Of a stretch of 64,000 nucleotides of DNA, positions 8,605-16,301 are shown piece after piece. Each line of letters opens with the position of its first letter. The first letter of the stretch is position 1. Made by a program: the position numbers and the translations under genes. The DNA is taken from assembly GCA_947503895.1 (NCBI GenBank), contig CANNFT010000010.1, forward strand, positions 1 through 64,000, given 5' to 3'. Source of the DNA: an uncultured Saccharospirillaceae bacterium. Its GTDB lineage: Bacteria > Pseudomonadota > Gammaproteobacteria > Pseudomonadales > Oceanobacteraceae. A model generated the notes under the pieces. That model searched no databases and had not been told where the DNA came from. It was given only the letters and a program-made list of their open reading frames with translations.

Positions 8605-8868
8605 ATGAATTCAGAGGGCACACCCATGCAAACATACACGCAAGAACACACTCAGCCAGCAATCAATACTCCAAAACCCCGTCAGCCTCGCCGAAGCCCC
8701 GATCAGTGGCAAATGTTAATTGATCAATGGCAATGCTCTGGCTTATCCATGCAGGCCTTTTGCAAAGCAAATAATTTGGTCTACCAAAGTTTTTGTAATT
8801 GGAAAGTAACCGCTCATTCTAAGCCGTTATTCAACAAGCCTCGTTCGCGCGATACAGTGCACTCATGA
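8605..8868 (+). pseudogene. Truncated first copy of IS66 tnpA
   Basis: This copy encodes the tnpA N-terminus as far as NNLVYQSFCNW, with a helix-turn-helix-like segment SGLSMQAFCKANNLVYQS. It then runs into the duplicated left inverted repeat and ends in junk residues at 8868. It lacks the C-terminal half. Its intact CAG codon (residue 50, Q) shows what the second copy lost by nonsense mutation. Confidence 0.8.
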
Positions 8869-9221
8869 ATTCAGAGGGCACACCCATGCAAACATACACG
8901 CAAGAACACACTCAGCCAGCAATCAATACTCCAAAACCCCGCCAGCCTCGCCGAAGCCCAGCTCAGTGGCAAGCGTTAGTCACTCAATGGCAAAATTCTG
9001 GCTTATCCATGTAGGCCTTTTGCAAAGCAAATAATTTGGTCTACCAAAGTTTTTGTAATTGGAAAACCAAACTGGTTTCTGCTGCACACTCTAATCAAGT
9101 GGAAACCACGCCCGCGTTTATCGATCTCAGCAGCGTGTCGCATCACACGCAAGCAAGCTGGCAAATCACCTTGAAGTTGGCCGATGGCATTGAACTGCAA
9201 TTGAGCCAGCCATCATGCTGA
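8865..9221 (+). pseudogene. IS66 tnpA, second copy with a premature stop
   Basis: From ATG 8865 the frame matches the first copy, but the codon after SGLSM is TAG (9012-9014) instead of CAG. The frame then continues AFCKANNLVYQSFCNWKTKL to a natural stop at 9221, which overlaps the tnpB start (9215). TnpA is the small DNA-binding accessory protein of IS66 elements. Downstream translation could restart internally near 9036, but that would lack the N-terminal half. Confidence 0.85.
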
Positions 9222-9559
9222 TGAATTCGAATACCCCCATTTGGCTCTGTACCACACCCACCGACATGCGTAAAAGCTTTGACGGTCTCAGTACGCTGGT
9301 GCGAAATCAACTTCAATTGAATCCAGCGAGTACGCAGTGGTTCGTGTTTATTAACAAGCGCAAAACCCAAATGAAAATCCTGTATTTTGACCAGGATGGA
9401 TTTTGCATCTGGTGTAAACGTCTAGAGCAGGGACAATTTAATTATCAATCCTCTTTCGATAAAAAACAGTCTTTGGACATGACGCAATTGCAGCACCTGA
9501 TCAAAGGCATAAAAATCGAAAAATCCCGGCAATATAAGCGTTATTCATCGCCTGGTTAG
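9215..9559 (+). CDS. tnpB: IS66 accessory protein TnpB
   Basis: The 114-residue protein is a standard IS66 TnpB (Orf2): the start MLMNSNTPIWLCTTPTDMRK leads into SFDGLSTLVRNQLQLNP, then FINKRKTQMKILYFDQDGFC and IWCKRLEQGQF. Full length and uninterrupted. Its start overlaps the end of tnpA by 7 bases, the usual coupling in this family. TnpB is needed with TnpA and TnpC for transposition, though its biochemical role is not defined. Confidence 0.95.
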   Translation: MLMNSNTPIWLCTTPTDMRKSFDGLSTLVRNQLQLNPASTQWFVFINKRKTQMKILYFDQDGFCIWCKRLEQGQFNYQSSFDKKQSLDMTQLQHLIKGIKIEKSRQYKRYSSPG

Positions 9560-9584
9560 TTCATAGCTGATATAGTTTGGCGTC

Positions 9585-11177
9585 ATGAAATCAGCATCTG
9601 ATGCCATCTCAAAACCTTCCACCCACGATGACCAGAATACATCAATGGAAGCTTTGCGTGAGCAAAACAAAATTCAATCTGAACTCATTCAAGCCTTGCA
9701 ACAAAGAATCAGCTGGTTTGAAAAGCAACTGTTTGGACCCAAAAGCGAAAAACGCCCTCTCGAGGACAATCCACATCAAGCCAGTTTGTTGCCCAGCACA
9801 ACAGCCTCCCCGATTGAGATACCCAAGCAACAGATTCCCGGTTACGAGCGCGGCAAAGCCCCCAAAATCCGAGCGGAAGATTGTGTCACCGATTCCGGAT
9901 TGCGCTTTAGTGACGAAGTGCCGATTCACACTATTGAAGTCATACCCGAAGAGCTAACTGGGCCAGACGCTGATCAGTATGAAATCATTGATACCAAGGT
10001 GACGCATAAATTGGCTCAACAACCCAGTAGCTACGTGGTGCTGTGCTATAAAATTCCCGTGCTCAAAAAGAAACAGAGCACCGAGTTTTTACCCATGCCC
10101 ATGTTGCCGGGAGTACTGGATCGCAGTATTGCGGATGTCAGCTTCCTGGTCGGCATGCTGGTCGACAAATTCCTCTACCACCTGCCACTGCACCGCCAAC
10201 ATCAACGTCTACAGCAATGCGGTATCACATTAAGTCGTGCAACCCTGACCAATCTCACCCAGCGTAGTATTGAACTCTTACGCCCCATCGTGGAAGCGCA
10301 GCTCAAACACATACTGCAAAGCAAAGTCCTAGCAATGGATGAGACACCGATTAAAGCCGGAAGAAAAGCCAAGGGCAAACTCAAACAAAGCTATTACTGG
10401 CCCATTTATGGTGAGGCCAACGAAATCGTGTTTACCTTCAGCGAAAGCCGAGGACGGCAACACATCGAACAGATACTGAATAAACAGTTTAAAGGCACAC
10501 TGTTAACCGATGGCTATGCGGCTTATGCACGTTATGTGGCATCCACAGAAGGCATTGACCATGCTCAATGCTGGACGCATACCCGAAGAAAATTTATTGA
10601 GGCCGAAGATAGCCACCCAGAATTAGCCGTAGAAATGATTGAACTCATTCGTCAGCTGTATCAAGTGGAAACCAGCTTAAATGAAAAAGGATTGCAAGCG
10701 AATAAAAAGCAACAATACAGATTGGAACACAGCAAGCCTATCATCGATGAAATCGTGCAATGGTGCCACAAGCAGTTAGCAAAAAATCTGCTGCCGAAAG
10801 ACCCGTTGAGGAAAGCCATTGGTTATCTGCTCAACCGCGAAACGGAATTAAAAACCTTTTTGGAAAATCCAAATGTGGCCATCGACACGAATCACCTAGA
10901 ACGTGAAATACGTCCGATTCCATTAGGGAGAAAAAACTGGATGTTTTGCTGGACGGAACTAGGCGCGGAACATGTTGGTATCATTCAAAGCCTGATCAGT
11001 ACCTGTAAGCTGCATAAAATCAATCCGTATACCTATTTGGTGGATGTGTTGCAGCGCATTAACGAGCATCCGGCCAGTAAAATAGAAGAACTGACGCCGA
11101 GGCTGTGGAAGGGAAAGTTTGCGCAGAATCCAATGAAATCGGTGATTCATCCTATAGACAATAACGTATTAGAATGA
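9585..11177 (+). CDS. tnpC: IS66 transposase TnpC (DDE)
   Basis: The 530-residue protein is complete. It has the N-terminal coiled coil (about 21-52) running into KQLFGPKSEKR, a zinc-binding-like middle part, and the catalytic core with D252 (LAMDETPIKAG), D309 (LLTDGYAAY) and an acidic residue near 441 in HLEREIRPIPLGRKNW. A C-terminal region follows, of which window bases 1-151 hold a second copy. The frame is intact, so this gene could act in trans on related ends, but its own element has a damaged tnpA. It ends inside the right inverted repeat. Confidence 0.95.
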   Translation: MKSASDAISKPSTHDDQNTSMEALREQNKIQSELIQALQQRISWFEKQLFGPKSEKRPLEDNPHQASLLPSTTASPIEIPKQQIPGYERGKAPKIRAEDCVTDSGLRFSDEVPIHTIEVIPEELTGPDADQYEIIDTKVTHKLAQQPSSYVVLCYKIPVLKKKQSTEFLPMPMLPGVLDRSIADVSFLVGMLVDKFLYHLPLHRQHQRLQQCGITLSRATLTNLTQRSIELLRPIVEAQLKHILQSKVLAMDETPIKAGRKAKGKLKQSYYWPIYGEANEIVFTFSESRGRQHIEQILNKQFKGTLLTDGYAAYARYVASTEGIDHAQCWTHTRRKFIEAEDSHPELAVEMIELIRQLYQVETSLNEKGLQANKKQQYRLEHSKPIIDEIVQWCHKQLAKNLLPKDPLRKAIGYLLNRETELKTFLENPNVAIDTNHLEREIRPIPLGRKNWMFCWTELGAEHVGIIQSLISTCKLHKINPYTYLVDVLQRINEHPASKIEELTPRLWKGKFAQNPMKSVIHPIDNNVLE

Positions 11178-11185
11178 ACGGTTAC

Positions 11186-11193
11186 GATTGTCT
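11186..11193. repeat. Right target-site duplication of the IS66 element
   Basis: GATTGTCT is identical to 8538-8545 and directly abuts the IS66 right end. See the left copy. Confidence 0.9.
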
Positions 11194-11818
11194 GAATTTC
11201 TGACTGGTATAATGCATGCCTTGATCCGAGTGAAACATCACACCTTTTGGCTTCCCTCGTCGCTCATAAGCCAGCAATAAAGCCTTGCTTGTCAGATGAC
11301 TATCTGGTGATAGAGATAAAGCCCAGCCAACCGGTTTTCGTGAATACAAGTCTAAAACAACGGCTAAATAAGCCCATCTATTTCCGATCCAAATATACGT
11401 CACATCACCACACCAAATTTGATTTGGTGCAGCAACGTCAAATTGACGATTAAGTAAATTAGGCACTGCAAGGTGCTCGTTATGTGCTTTCTTATACTTC
11501 GGCTTAGAAGGTTGATTGCTGACTAAATCCAGGTGCTGCATGGCTTTCCTTGCTCCGTAGCGGCTTAAATCAATACCTGAGCGGGTTACCATCGTACTGA
11601 TGGTTCTGGAGCCAGCAGAACCATTACTTAACCTAAACATTTCACGAATTCTGCTATGTAGCTCAATTGTTTTCGCCGTGAGTTCTTCTGGGTGATTCAA
11701 CCAATATTTAAAACTGCTGCGATGCACTTCAAACACATCGCATAGCTTCGTGACTGTGTAGCTCTCTTTCAGCCCCTGGACTAACGAGAACCTCTCATGG
11801 AGTCCGACACCAAGAGAG
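11186..11818 (-). pseudogene. 5' part of the split IS3 orfB (DDE transposase)
   Basis: On the minus strand this reads from the frameshift region through FEVHRSSFKYWLNHPEELT (the HTH_21-like segment), then YKKAHNEHLAVPNLLNRQF and IWCGDVTYIWIGNRWAYLAV, with the first catalytic D, and then VMFHSDQGMHYTSQKFRQS, with the second D in HSDQG. It is stopped by the IS66 insertion. The rest of the gene is at 8286-8545 in the same frame. As in other IS3 elements, expression would need a -1 frameshift from orfA. Confidence 0.85.
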
Positions 11819-12092
11819 CGGTAGCCTTTTTTAGGATTTCTTTCTCTTCTTCAATGTCTTTAATTCGCTTTTCCAGTTCACGGATTTTGATTTGATCAGG
11901 GGTCATTGGTGACGCAGCGGGAACACCGCCGTCACGCTCAAGTTTGAGTTGTCTTGCCCACTTATCAACGGTTGATTTACCGACATTCATTAACTCTGCG
12001 GCTTCGCGTACTGAATAGTTTTTATCAATAACTAGCTGTGCAACCTCTAATCGGAATTCAGCCGTGAAATGCTTTCTACCTTGTTTACTCAT
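11781..12092 (-). CDS. IS3-family OrfA (helix-turn-helix, leucine zipper)
   Basis: The 103-residue protein begins MSKQGRKHFTAEFRLEVAQL. It has a helix-turn-helix (YSVREAAELMNVGKSTVDKW) and a heptad-rich tail (IRELEKRIKDIEEEKEILKK) for dimerisation, the standard IS51-group OrfA. A run coding for KK (A-AAA-AAG) near its end is the usual slippery site for the -1 frameshift into orfB. OrfA itself is intact, but the OrfAB transposase cannot be made because orfB is split. Confidence 0.9.
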   Translation of the reverse strand: MSKQGRKHFTAEFRLEVAQLVIDKNYSVREAAELMNVGKSTVDKWARQLKLERDGGVPAASPMTPDQIKIRELEKRIKDIEEEKEILKKATALLVSDSMRGSR

Positions 12093-12177
12093 ATGTCACC
12101 TAAGATACTTATGAGGTGATTATATCACCTCTATTTAGGTGGCCAAAATCACTGTACCACTACAAAGAAACCTTAAT

Positions 12178-12423
12178 ATGACTGATGAAGACTTTTATAA
12201 AATTCTAAACAGCTTTTCTTTTATGGATAACTACTGCGCTTAATGTGATAAGTATCCTAGTAGTGATGAACTTATCTGCTCCTACAAAGGGACTAAAAAA
12301 GATGTATTGGAAGCGTTGAATGAAGCTAGTGCAGAGGTCAAATACTATAAGATTGATCGATCTTATATTGTGGAGCCTGAGATCATTGGTGGTTATGAGT
12401 GGTCTGTGTCTTACTTTTTATAG
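12178..12423 (+). pseudogene. Small hypothetical gene with an internal stop
   Basis: From ATG 12178 the frame reads MTDEDFYKILNSFSFMDNYC, then A and TAA at 12241-12243. It continues without interruption through CDKYPSSDELICSYKGTKKD and ends at TAG 12421-12423 after a regular hydrophobic tail. One nonsense change would explain it, making an 81-codon gene. The IS3 end lies only 14 bases before the start and probably removed its promoter. I do not recognise the family. Its size and its neighbours suggest a small immunity or accessory protein. Confidence 0.55.
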
Positions 12424-12453
12424 TCAATCGACTTACGCAAGTATTTATTGAAG

Positions 12454-13023
12454 CTACCCACACAGCCCTTTTAGTTTAGAAAGAACCCTGTCCCACGTAA
12501 GATGGTTATAGTCTATCTTTTCTATTTCAGTAACGTCATTTACGAGTCGAATTTCTGACGATATACCAATATTTTCTAGGTAACCCTGTAGCTCAATCAA
12601 ATGGCGCTTAATTCCATAAAACCAAATTGGTTTGGCTTTAACTAAGTACACTGCCTGTCTTGGCAATATGTTTAATTTCTTGCGTAAATTTAATAATTGA
12701 CGCTTGTCAGAACTGGAAAAGCCACAACATAAAACATAATACTTACCGTCCGCTTCTCGTTCGTCATAAAGGTCTTTAAGAAAATCTTCAGGTGTTGGTT
12801 CATGGCTGTAGTAGCTTATTTCTCCAGTTAAGTTATTTAATAGGTAGCCACTAATGCCTGCACCCCTCTGCATAGGATCAATCGCCTCCCCCCTAATAAC
12901 CCAATATTCACCGCATTTAGAAAGCATCGTATAAGTTACATGAAAGGTTTTACCGTTTTCTACAACTTCTGGCTTGTTAATCCAGTTTAAAAATCGCTCT
13001 CTTGCTTCTGCTTCTGAATACAT
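12454..13023 (-). CDS. Hypothetical protein with a YrhB/Imm35-like N-terminal part
   Basis: The 189-residue protein begins MYSEAEARERFLNWINKPEV. It contains YWVIRGEAIDPMQRGAGISG followed by LLNNLTGEISYYSHEP, a pattern recalling the YrhB/Imm35 fold (a short protein ending in a modified-residue loop and a small sheet). The second half (about 95-189, YVLCCGFSSSDKRQLLNLRK onward) matches nothing I recognise. Imm35-type proteins occur near polymorphic toxins, but no toxin gene is visible here. A diverged copy of its first 20 codons and upstream DNA lies at 13917-14026 in the same orientation, showing local duplication. Confidence 0.5.
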   Translation of the reverse strand: MYSEAEARERFLNWINKPEVVENGKTFHVTYTMLSKCGEYWVIRGEAIDPMQRGAGISGYLLNNLTGEISYYSHEPTPEDFLKDLYDEREADGKYYVLCCGFSSSDKRQLLNLRKKLNILPRQAVYLVKAKPIWFYGIKRHLIELQGYLENIGISSEIRLVNDVTEIEKIDYNHLTWDRVLSKLKGLCG

Positions 13024-13116
13024 TTTTCTACCTCTCTAAACATGGCGTATTTAGCCATATAATGGGATGATTTTTAACCACTCTTATTGGGTTTGAGCCA
13101 GATAGGCTAACCAAGC

Positions 13117-13497
13117 ATGTCACAGAATTTTGTAAATTACACAATTTCAGGTGAGAACATAGACTTACTCCTAGAAGACCCTTTCAAGTACTGGTTACTG
13201 CTGGGTGATGAAGAGAGTTATATTGAAGCATGGCAGGATGAGAAGGATATTGAAATTGATTCTAAGAATATTCAGACGATAGTGATTTGCCCAGAAGAAG
13301 CTCGAAGGGTAGAATTTGAGTGGTCTATAGGCCTCTATCGTAATATTGACTCCGCAATTCAAAATTTCGAAATGGACGCAAGACAATTGCTATTTCCACT
13401 TGCAATTGGCGACCTGCAAACTAACAATGATTTAGGCTGGTCAAAATCGCTGTCTTTGATTGGTTATTGGGACAACCACAAGGTTTATATAATATGA
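13117..13497 (+). CDS. Hypothetical protein
   Basis: The 126-residue acidic protein (LLEDPFKYWLLLGDEESYIE and WQDEKDIEIDSKNIQTIVIC are typical stretches) has no membrane segment or signal peptide. I do not recognise the family. Its stop overlaps the ATG of the DUF6979-like gene (ATGA at 13494-13497), so the two are translationally coupled and probably act together. It diverges from the YrhB-like gene across a 93-base gap. Confidence 0.7.
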   Translation: MSQNFVNYTISGENIDLLLEDPFKYWLLLGDEESYIEAWQDEKDIEIDSKNIQTIVICPEEARRVEFEWSIGLYRNIDSAIQNFEMDARQLLFPLAIGDLQTNNDLGWSKSLSLIGYWDNHKVYII

Positions 13498-13871
13498 CTA
13501 TTTTTCAAATTGTATCATTAAAAGCTGCTGAACTAGCAGCTAACAACGGAGATCCAATATCGTCGTGGAAGGAAGCAGCAGAAGTGGTTATCAAAACTAG
13601 TACTGAGTTAAGAAAAAAATCGTGTCCCAAAAGCACATTTTTGGGGCTAGCTGAGGAAGGAATGATTATAGGAGTTAAGCAGGGTAAATACACTGCCTCT
13701 ATAGACAACAAAAAATATGGAATAAAAGCTATCGAAGAGTGTAAAAAAGATCCAGCTTTGGCCAATAAGAAATCAAAACTTTGGGAACTAGCCTGCCAAG
13801 ATGAGAATAAAGAACACAATCAGCAGATGGATGTTGTTATTGCCCTGTTTAATGCCGGCTTAATCAACTGA
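13494..13871 (+). CDS. DUF6979-like hypothetical protein
   Basis: Starting at the coupled ATG 13494 gives 125 residues. The motif KSCPKSTFLGLAEEGMIIGV, followed by GKYTASIDNKKYGIKAIEEC and NKKSKLWELA, matches my memory of the family catalogued as DUF6979. The family name is from memory and should be verified. That family is of unknown function and often lies near small accessory genes. The protein is soluble and mainly helical. An upstream in-frame ATG (13467) would lie inside the previous gene and has no ribosome-binding site. Confidence 0.65.
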   Translation: MTIFQIVSLKAAELAANNGDPISSWKEAAEVVIKTSTELRKKSCPKSTFLGLAEEGMIIGVKQGKYTASIDNKKYGIKAIEECKKDPALANKKSKLWELACQDENKEHNQQMDVVIALFNAGLIN

Positions 13872-14026
13872 GATGTAGTTACACAGAAAGTTACACATAG
13901 TCGTCTCAACCTTTTTTAGAGTTGCTGGTGTGTTAATCCAGTTTAAAAAACGTTCTCTGGCTTCTGCTTCTGTATGCATTTCTCATCCGCTTATCGTTTG
14001 GTGTATTAAGCCAAATAATAAGGGTG
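13860..14026 (-). pseudogene. Truncated duplicate of the YrhB-like gene start and its promoter region
   Basis: On the minus strand, ATG at 13979 opens MHTEAEARERFLNWINTPA, nearly the same as the start of the 12454-13023 gene. After the INTPA the sequence turns unrelated and stops at 13860-13862, giving 39 residues. Upstream DNA is also shared (GCCAAATAATAAGGGTG here, GCCATATAATGGGATGA there on the plus strand). This is a partial, decayed duplication of about 110 bases. Confidence 0.6.
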
Positions 14027-14087
14027 TTTTTTTAAATATTCCATTGCAGTTTAAGCGAAACCCCGACTATCTGTTCGGCTATTCGCA

Positions 14088-14537
14088 TCACTGACCTAGC
14101 ACATATCGGTTGTAGTCGTTGTAATACTTTTCCGCTGTCGCTTTGCCTTCTGATGTATTCCAGTATTTTTTTGCGTATTCCGCCAGCCCCATTAAATCAT
14201 CTGCATTCGGCAATGCCTCAGGAAAGGTCCAGAAATAAACCCGTGCGATGGCTGCTGCAAAGTCAGCATAGGTCACCATATTTTCACATTGGGTATTTTG
14301 AAGTGTCGTAAATTTTCCCGTGCGGGCTATATAGCCCATGACAAAATCGAATGTGTCAGGTTCCATTTGAAATAGGCCGAGCGCCGGGCCATTAAGTTGC
14401 TTGCAATACGTAAAGCCTCCGCTTTCATGGGCGGCGATCATGAGCAGTAGGGTGACCGCTGAATCGCTGCTTGGGAGTTGGTATTTTTCTAGACCTGTTT
14501 CGATAGCGGCCTGAACGGCAGATGCGATATTGTTCAT
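14088..14537 (-). CDS. Lysozyme-like / transglycosylase-fold protein
   Basis: The 149-residue protein carries AAHESGGFTYCKQLNGPALG followed by LFQMEPDTFDFV. The glutamate of HESGG is placed like the catalytic glutamate of lysozyme-like transglycosylases, and GxxLGLFQM resembles their G-[LI]-xQ motif. No signal peptide is evident, so it resembles phage or tailocin-type lytic enzymes more than secreted housekeeping ones. It stands alone between small hypothetical genes and the flagellar cluster. A role in peptidoglycan opening for flagellar assembly is possible but not supported by an operon. Confidence 0.6.
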   Translation of the reverse strand: MNNIASAVQAAIETGLEKYQLPSSDSAVTLLLMIAAHESGGFTYCKQLNGPALGLFQMEPDTFDFVMGYIARTGKFTTLQNTQCENMVTYADFAAAIARVYFWTFPEALPNADDLMGLAEYAKKYWNTSEGKATAEKYYNDYNRYVLGQ

Positions 14538-14965
14538 GGTGGGTAGCTCTCTGTTGTGTGTCCAAAGCGTTAGAATATTCGGAACGTATCGTCCAATATT
14601 TTTCTATCAGCCTTATTTATAGGGTGATAATTCAGTTTTTGCATGTATCGGGCCACGCCCACAGCGCTAGATTTATTTTGTGGTGATAAGTGTTCCAGTC
14701 GCAACGCATTGCGCTTTGCCGGGTGCCGGATTAAAGGCACCTTTAATCATTGAACATGCAAATTGGGATCAAATCAGTCTGAATGGTTAATGGTTAATGG
14801 TTAATGGTGAAGTTTGGCTAATCTATCGATGAATACGGGAGGAAGTGAAGCGCAATATATGACCCTGTTAGATGAGAAACAGCCAAATAAATCAGTGGAT
14901 AAACAGGGCAGCGTCATTGACGTTTTGAATAGATTTTAAAGACGCTGCTATGGGTTAATGTCTGC
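14538..14965. other. Intergenic region with a tandem heptamer and a palindrome
   Basis: No gene is seen. ATGGTTA is repeated three and a half times at 14783-14808. GATTAAAGG (14729-14737) and CCTTTAATC (14740-14748) form a tight inverted repeat with a 2-base loop. The palindrome could be an operator. The heptamer run is a likely slippage site. Confidence 0.6.
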
Positions 14966-15727
14966 TTATTCTGCTTTTTGATTCAGCTCGGCTTCTTTTC
15001 TTTCTTTTTCAGCTTGCTGTTTTCGCTGCTCTTCAAATTGAAGTTTGTTGACTAGGTTTTCGACGTATCTTTGCTTCATGCCAGTCAGTGGATGAAATGA
15101 AAATCCACAAAATGTCATGTCTTTTTCTTGGTTGTAGACTGCATGCCGAGCATCTAATCCACAGTCCATAGATTCGTCCCCAACGTGCAACGTGCTTTCA
15201 TCATAATTCGTAATGGCTTTTAATTCTTTGGTGATATCGCCTTTAAAATAAGCTTTAAACCCACTGCCAGAAACGTCTTGTAAGCGGCCTTTAAATTCAC
15301 TGCTTCCTTCGCTGGTCCTCAATATGATGTAAACGGTGTAGGTGCGTGGCACCATAGCGCGATAGGCATTGCGACGTTGTAGGTAGAGTAGTTTTTCGGG
15401 GAAGCTGCCAATATATTCTTGCGATTGTGCTCGGTATTTAATCTTCCCCTGAATGGTGAACTTTACGAGTATACCGCGGAAGTCGGCTGTGACCTGCATT
15501 GCTCGACCTTTCTGGAGCAGCTCATTACCTGCTTCAGGGATAATTTTATCAAAGGCGAACGCTTTATTCTTGAGGTCAACTTTTGTAATGGCGGAGGAGA
15601 ATTTATCTGGAATACCCTCAAATTTGCAGGTAACCGACTGCGCATAGCGAATTAAACGCTGCAGTGCGCGGTAGATTTCAGCAAAATCGGTTAAATAGTT
15701 TTCTTCTTTTATTTCGTCTTTTTCCAT
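14966..15727 (-). CDS. YcgR-type flagellar brake protein with PilZ domain
   Basis: The 253-residue protein has an N-terminal YcgR-like domain (to about residue 110) and a PilZ domain with the cyclic-di-GMP residues in RNAYR (R119, R123) and DVSGSG (D151, S153, G156). A charged coiled tail rich in E, K and Q follows (about 228-253). PilZ brakes bind cyclic di-GMP and slow the flagellar motor or change its reversal. It is the last gene of the flgA-flgM-flgN set, the position often held by such a brake in marine gammaproteobacteria. Confidence in the domain is high. The exact motor partner is unknown. Confidence 0.85.
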   Translation of the reverse strand: MEKDEIKEENYLTDFAEIYRALQRLIRYAQSVTCKFEGIPDKFSSAITKVDLKNKAFAFDKIIPEAGNELLQKGRAMQVTADFRGILVKFTIQGKIKYRAQSQEYIGSFPEKLLYLQRRNAYRAMVPRTYTVYIILRTSEGSSEFKGRLQDVSGSGFKAYFKGDITKELKAITNYDESTLHVGDESMDCGLDARHAVYNQEKDMTFCGFSFHPLTGMKQRYVENLVNKLQFEEQRKQQAEKERKEAELNQKAE

Positions 15728-15764
15728 GACAAAGCCGCATAGATGCCTTCTGGATTAAACAGGC

Positions 15765-16250
15765 TTAGGCTTCTCCTAAGTTCTGTTTAGACGTTTGTTG
15801 GGTGGTGGAACCACCTTTACCATATAAGTTTGGCTGATTTATTTCACCATGCAAGATGTTCATGAGCGCTCGATTGCGCGCTTGGGAATGTTGAATAATC
15901 AATCCGTTTTTATCATTGTGTTGTTGTAAAGCGCCAAAATCTTGTTTTAGTTGATTCCATTGCGAGAGAAGCTCAGGGGTATTGGGGCTGACCAGCGCAT
16001 TCATTTGTTGCTCAAACTCACTCTCGGAGACTTCTATGCCTTGCGTGGAGAGAAACTGGAGGCGAGTTTGTACCTGTGTACTGAGCGCTTCGAGGTCTTG
16101 ACGTTTATCTTGCGCGCACTGTTTGATGGTGTCTAATTCCCTAGCGCTTAATGCCAGCGACTCTCTTTCGAGCGTCTGCTTAAGCTTATCAACAGCAGCT
16201 TGCTCCTTGGCAAATAGGTGCGCCAATTCGCTTACTACAGTCTCATTCAT
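15765..16250 (-). CDS. flgN: Flagellar export chaperone FlgN
   Basis: The 161-residue helical protein matches FlgN in size and pattern: LAHLFAKEQAAVDKLKQTLE at the start, a LSTQVQTRLQFL middle and a C-terminal region LIIQHSQARNRALMNILHGE, the common FlgN end. FlgN keeps the hook-junction proteins FlgK and FlgL unfolded and escorts them to the export gate. Here its clients include the enlarged FlgK. It lies 51 bases after flgM on the minus strand, the standard pairing. Confidence 0.85.
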   Translation of the reverse strand: MNETVVSELAHLFAKEQAAVDKLKQTLERESLALSARELDTIKQCAQDKRQDLEALSTQVQTRLQFLSTQGIEVSESEFEQQMNALVSPNTPELLSQWNQLKQDFGALQQHNDKNGLIIQHSQARNRALMNILHGEINQPNLYGKGGSTTQQTSKQNLGEA

Positions 16251-16301
16251 AGGGTTAGTCCTTATCGTTCGAGCGGTTATCGTGTGTCTTAAGCTGCAAA
16301 A

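Larger units (their letters stand above)
8546..11185 (+). mobile_element. IS66-family element with internally duplicated left end
   Basis: The outer ends are inverted repeats: GTAACCGCTCATTCTAAGCC at 8546 and the matching sequence ending GAACGGTTAC at 11185. Identical 8-bp target copies sit outside both. Inside are the three IS66 genes tnpA, tnpB and tnpC. The left 260 bases (8546-8805) are repeated at 8806, so a second left end and second tnpA start follow the first. The repeat is not identical (DQWQMLIDQWQCSG versus AQWQALVTQWQNSG). It is therefore an old duplication or a recombination between related elements. With tnpA broken, autonomous transposition is doubtful. Confidence 0.9.
8259..12164 (-). 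mobile_element. IS3-family (IS51/IS407-like) element, interrupted by an IS66 element
   Basis: The ends are imperfect inverted repeats. TGTAGTGGTCAACTAAATCT at 8259 faces the reverse complement of the sequence ending ...ACCACTACA at 12164, which begins TGTAGTGGTACAGTGATTTT. The shared core is TGTAGTGGT, and TGGCCAC lies further in. The genes orfA and orfB run on the minus strand. Removing the inserted IS66 element (8546-11185) and one 8-bp target copy leaves an IS of about 1.26 kb, normal for this family. I see no clear target duplication around the outer ends. The flanking genes are broken or remnants on both sides. Confidence 0.85.

Noticed and set aside
1..11185. A classical composite transposon made of the two IS66 copies
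   Set aside because: The right copy has its own target duplication inside the IS3 element, so it arrived alone. Only later recombination between the copies remains possible.
14538..14965. A CRISPR-like repeat
   Set aside because: The heptamer is a simple tandem repeat without spacers.
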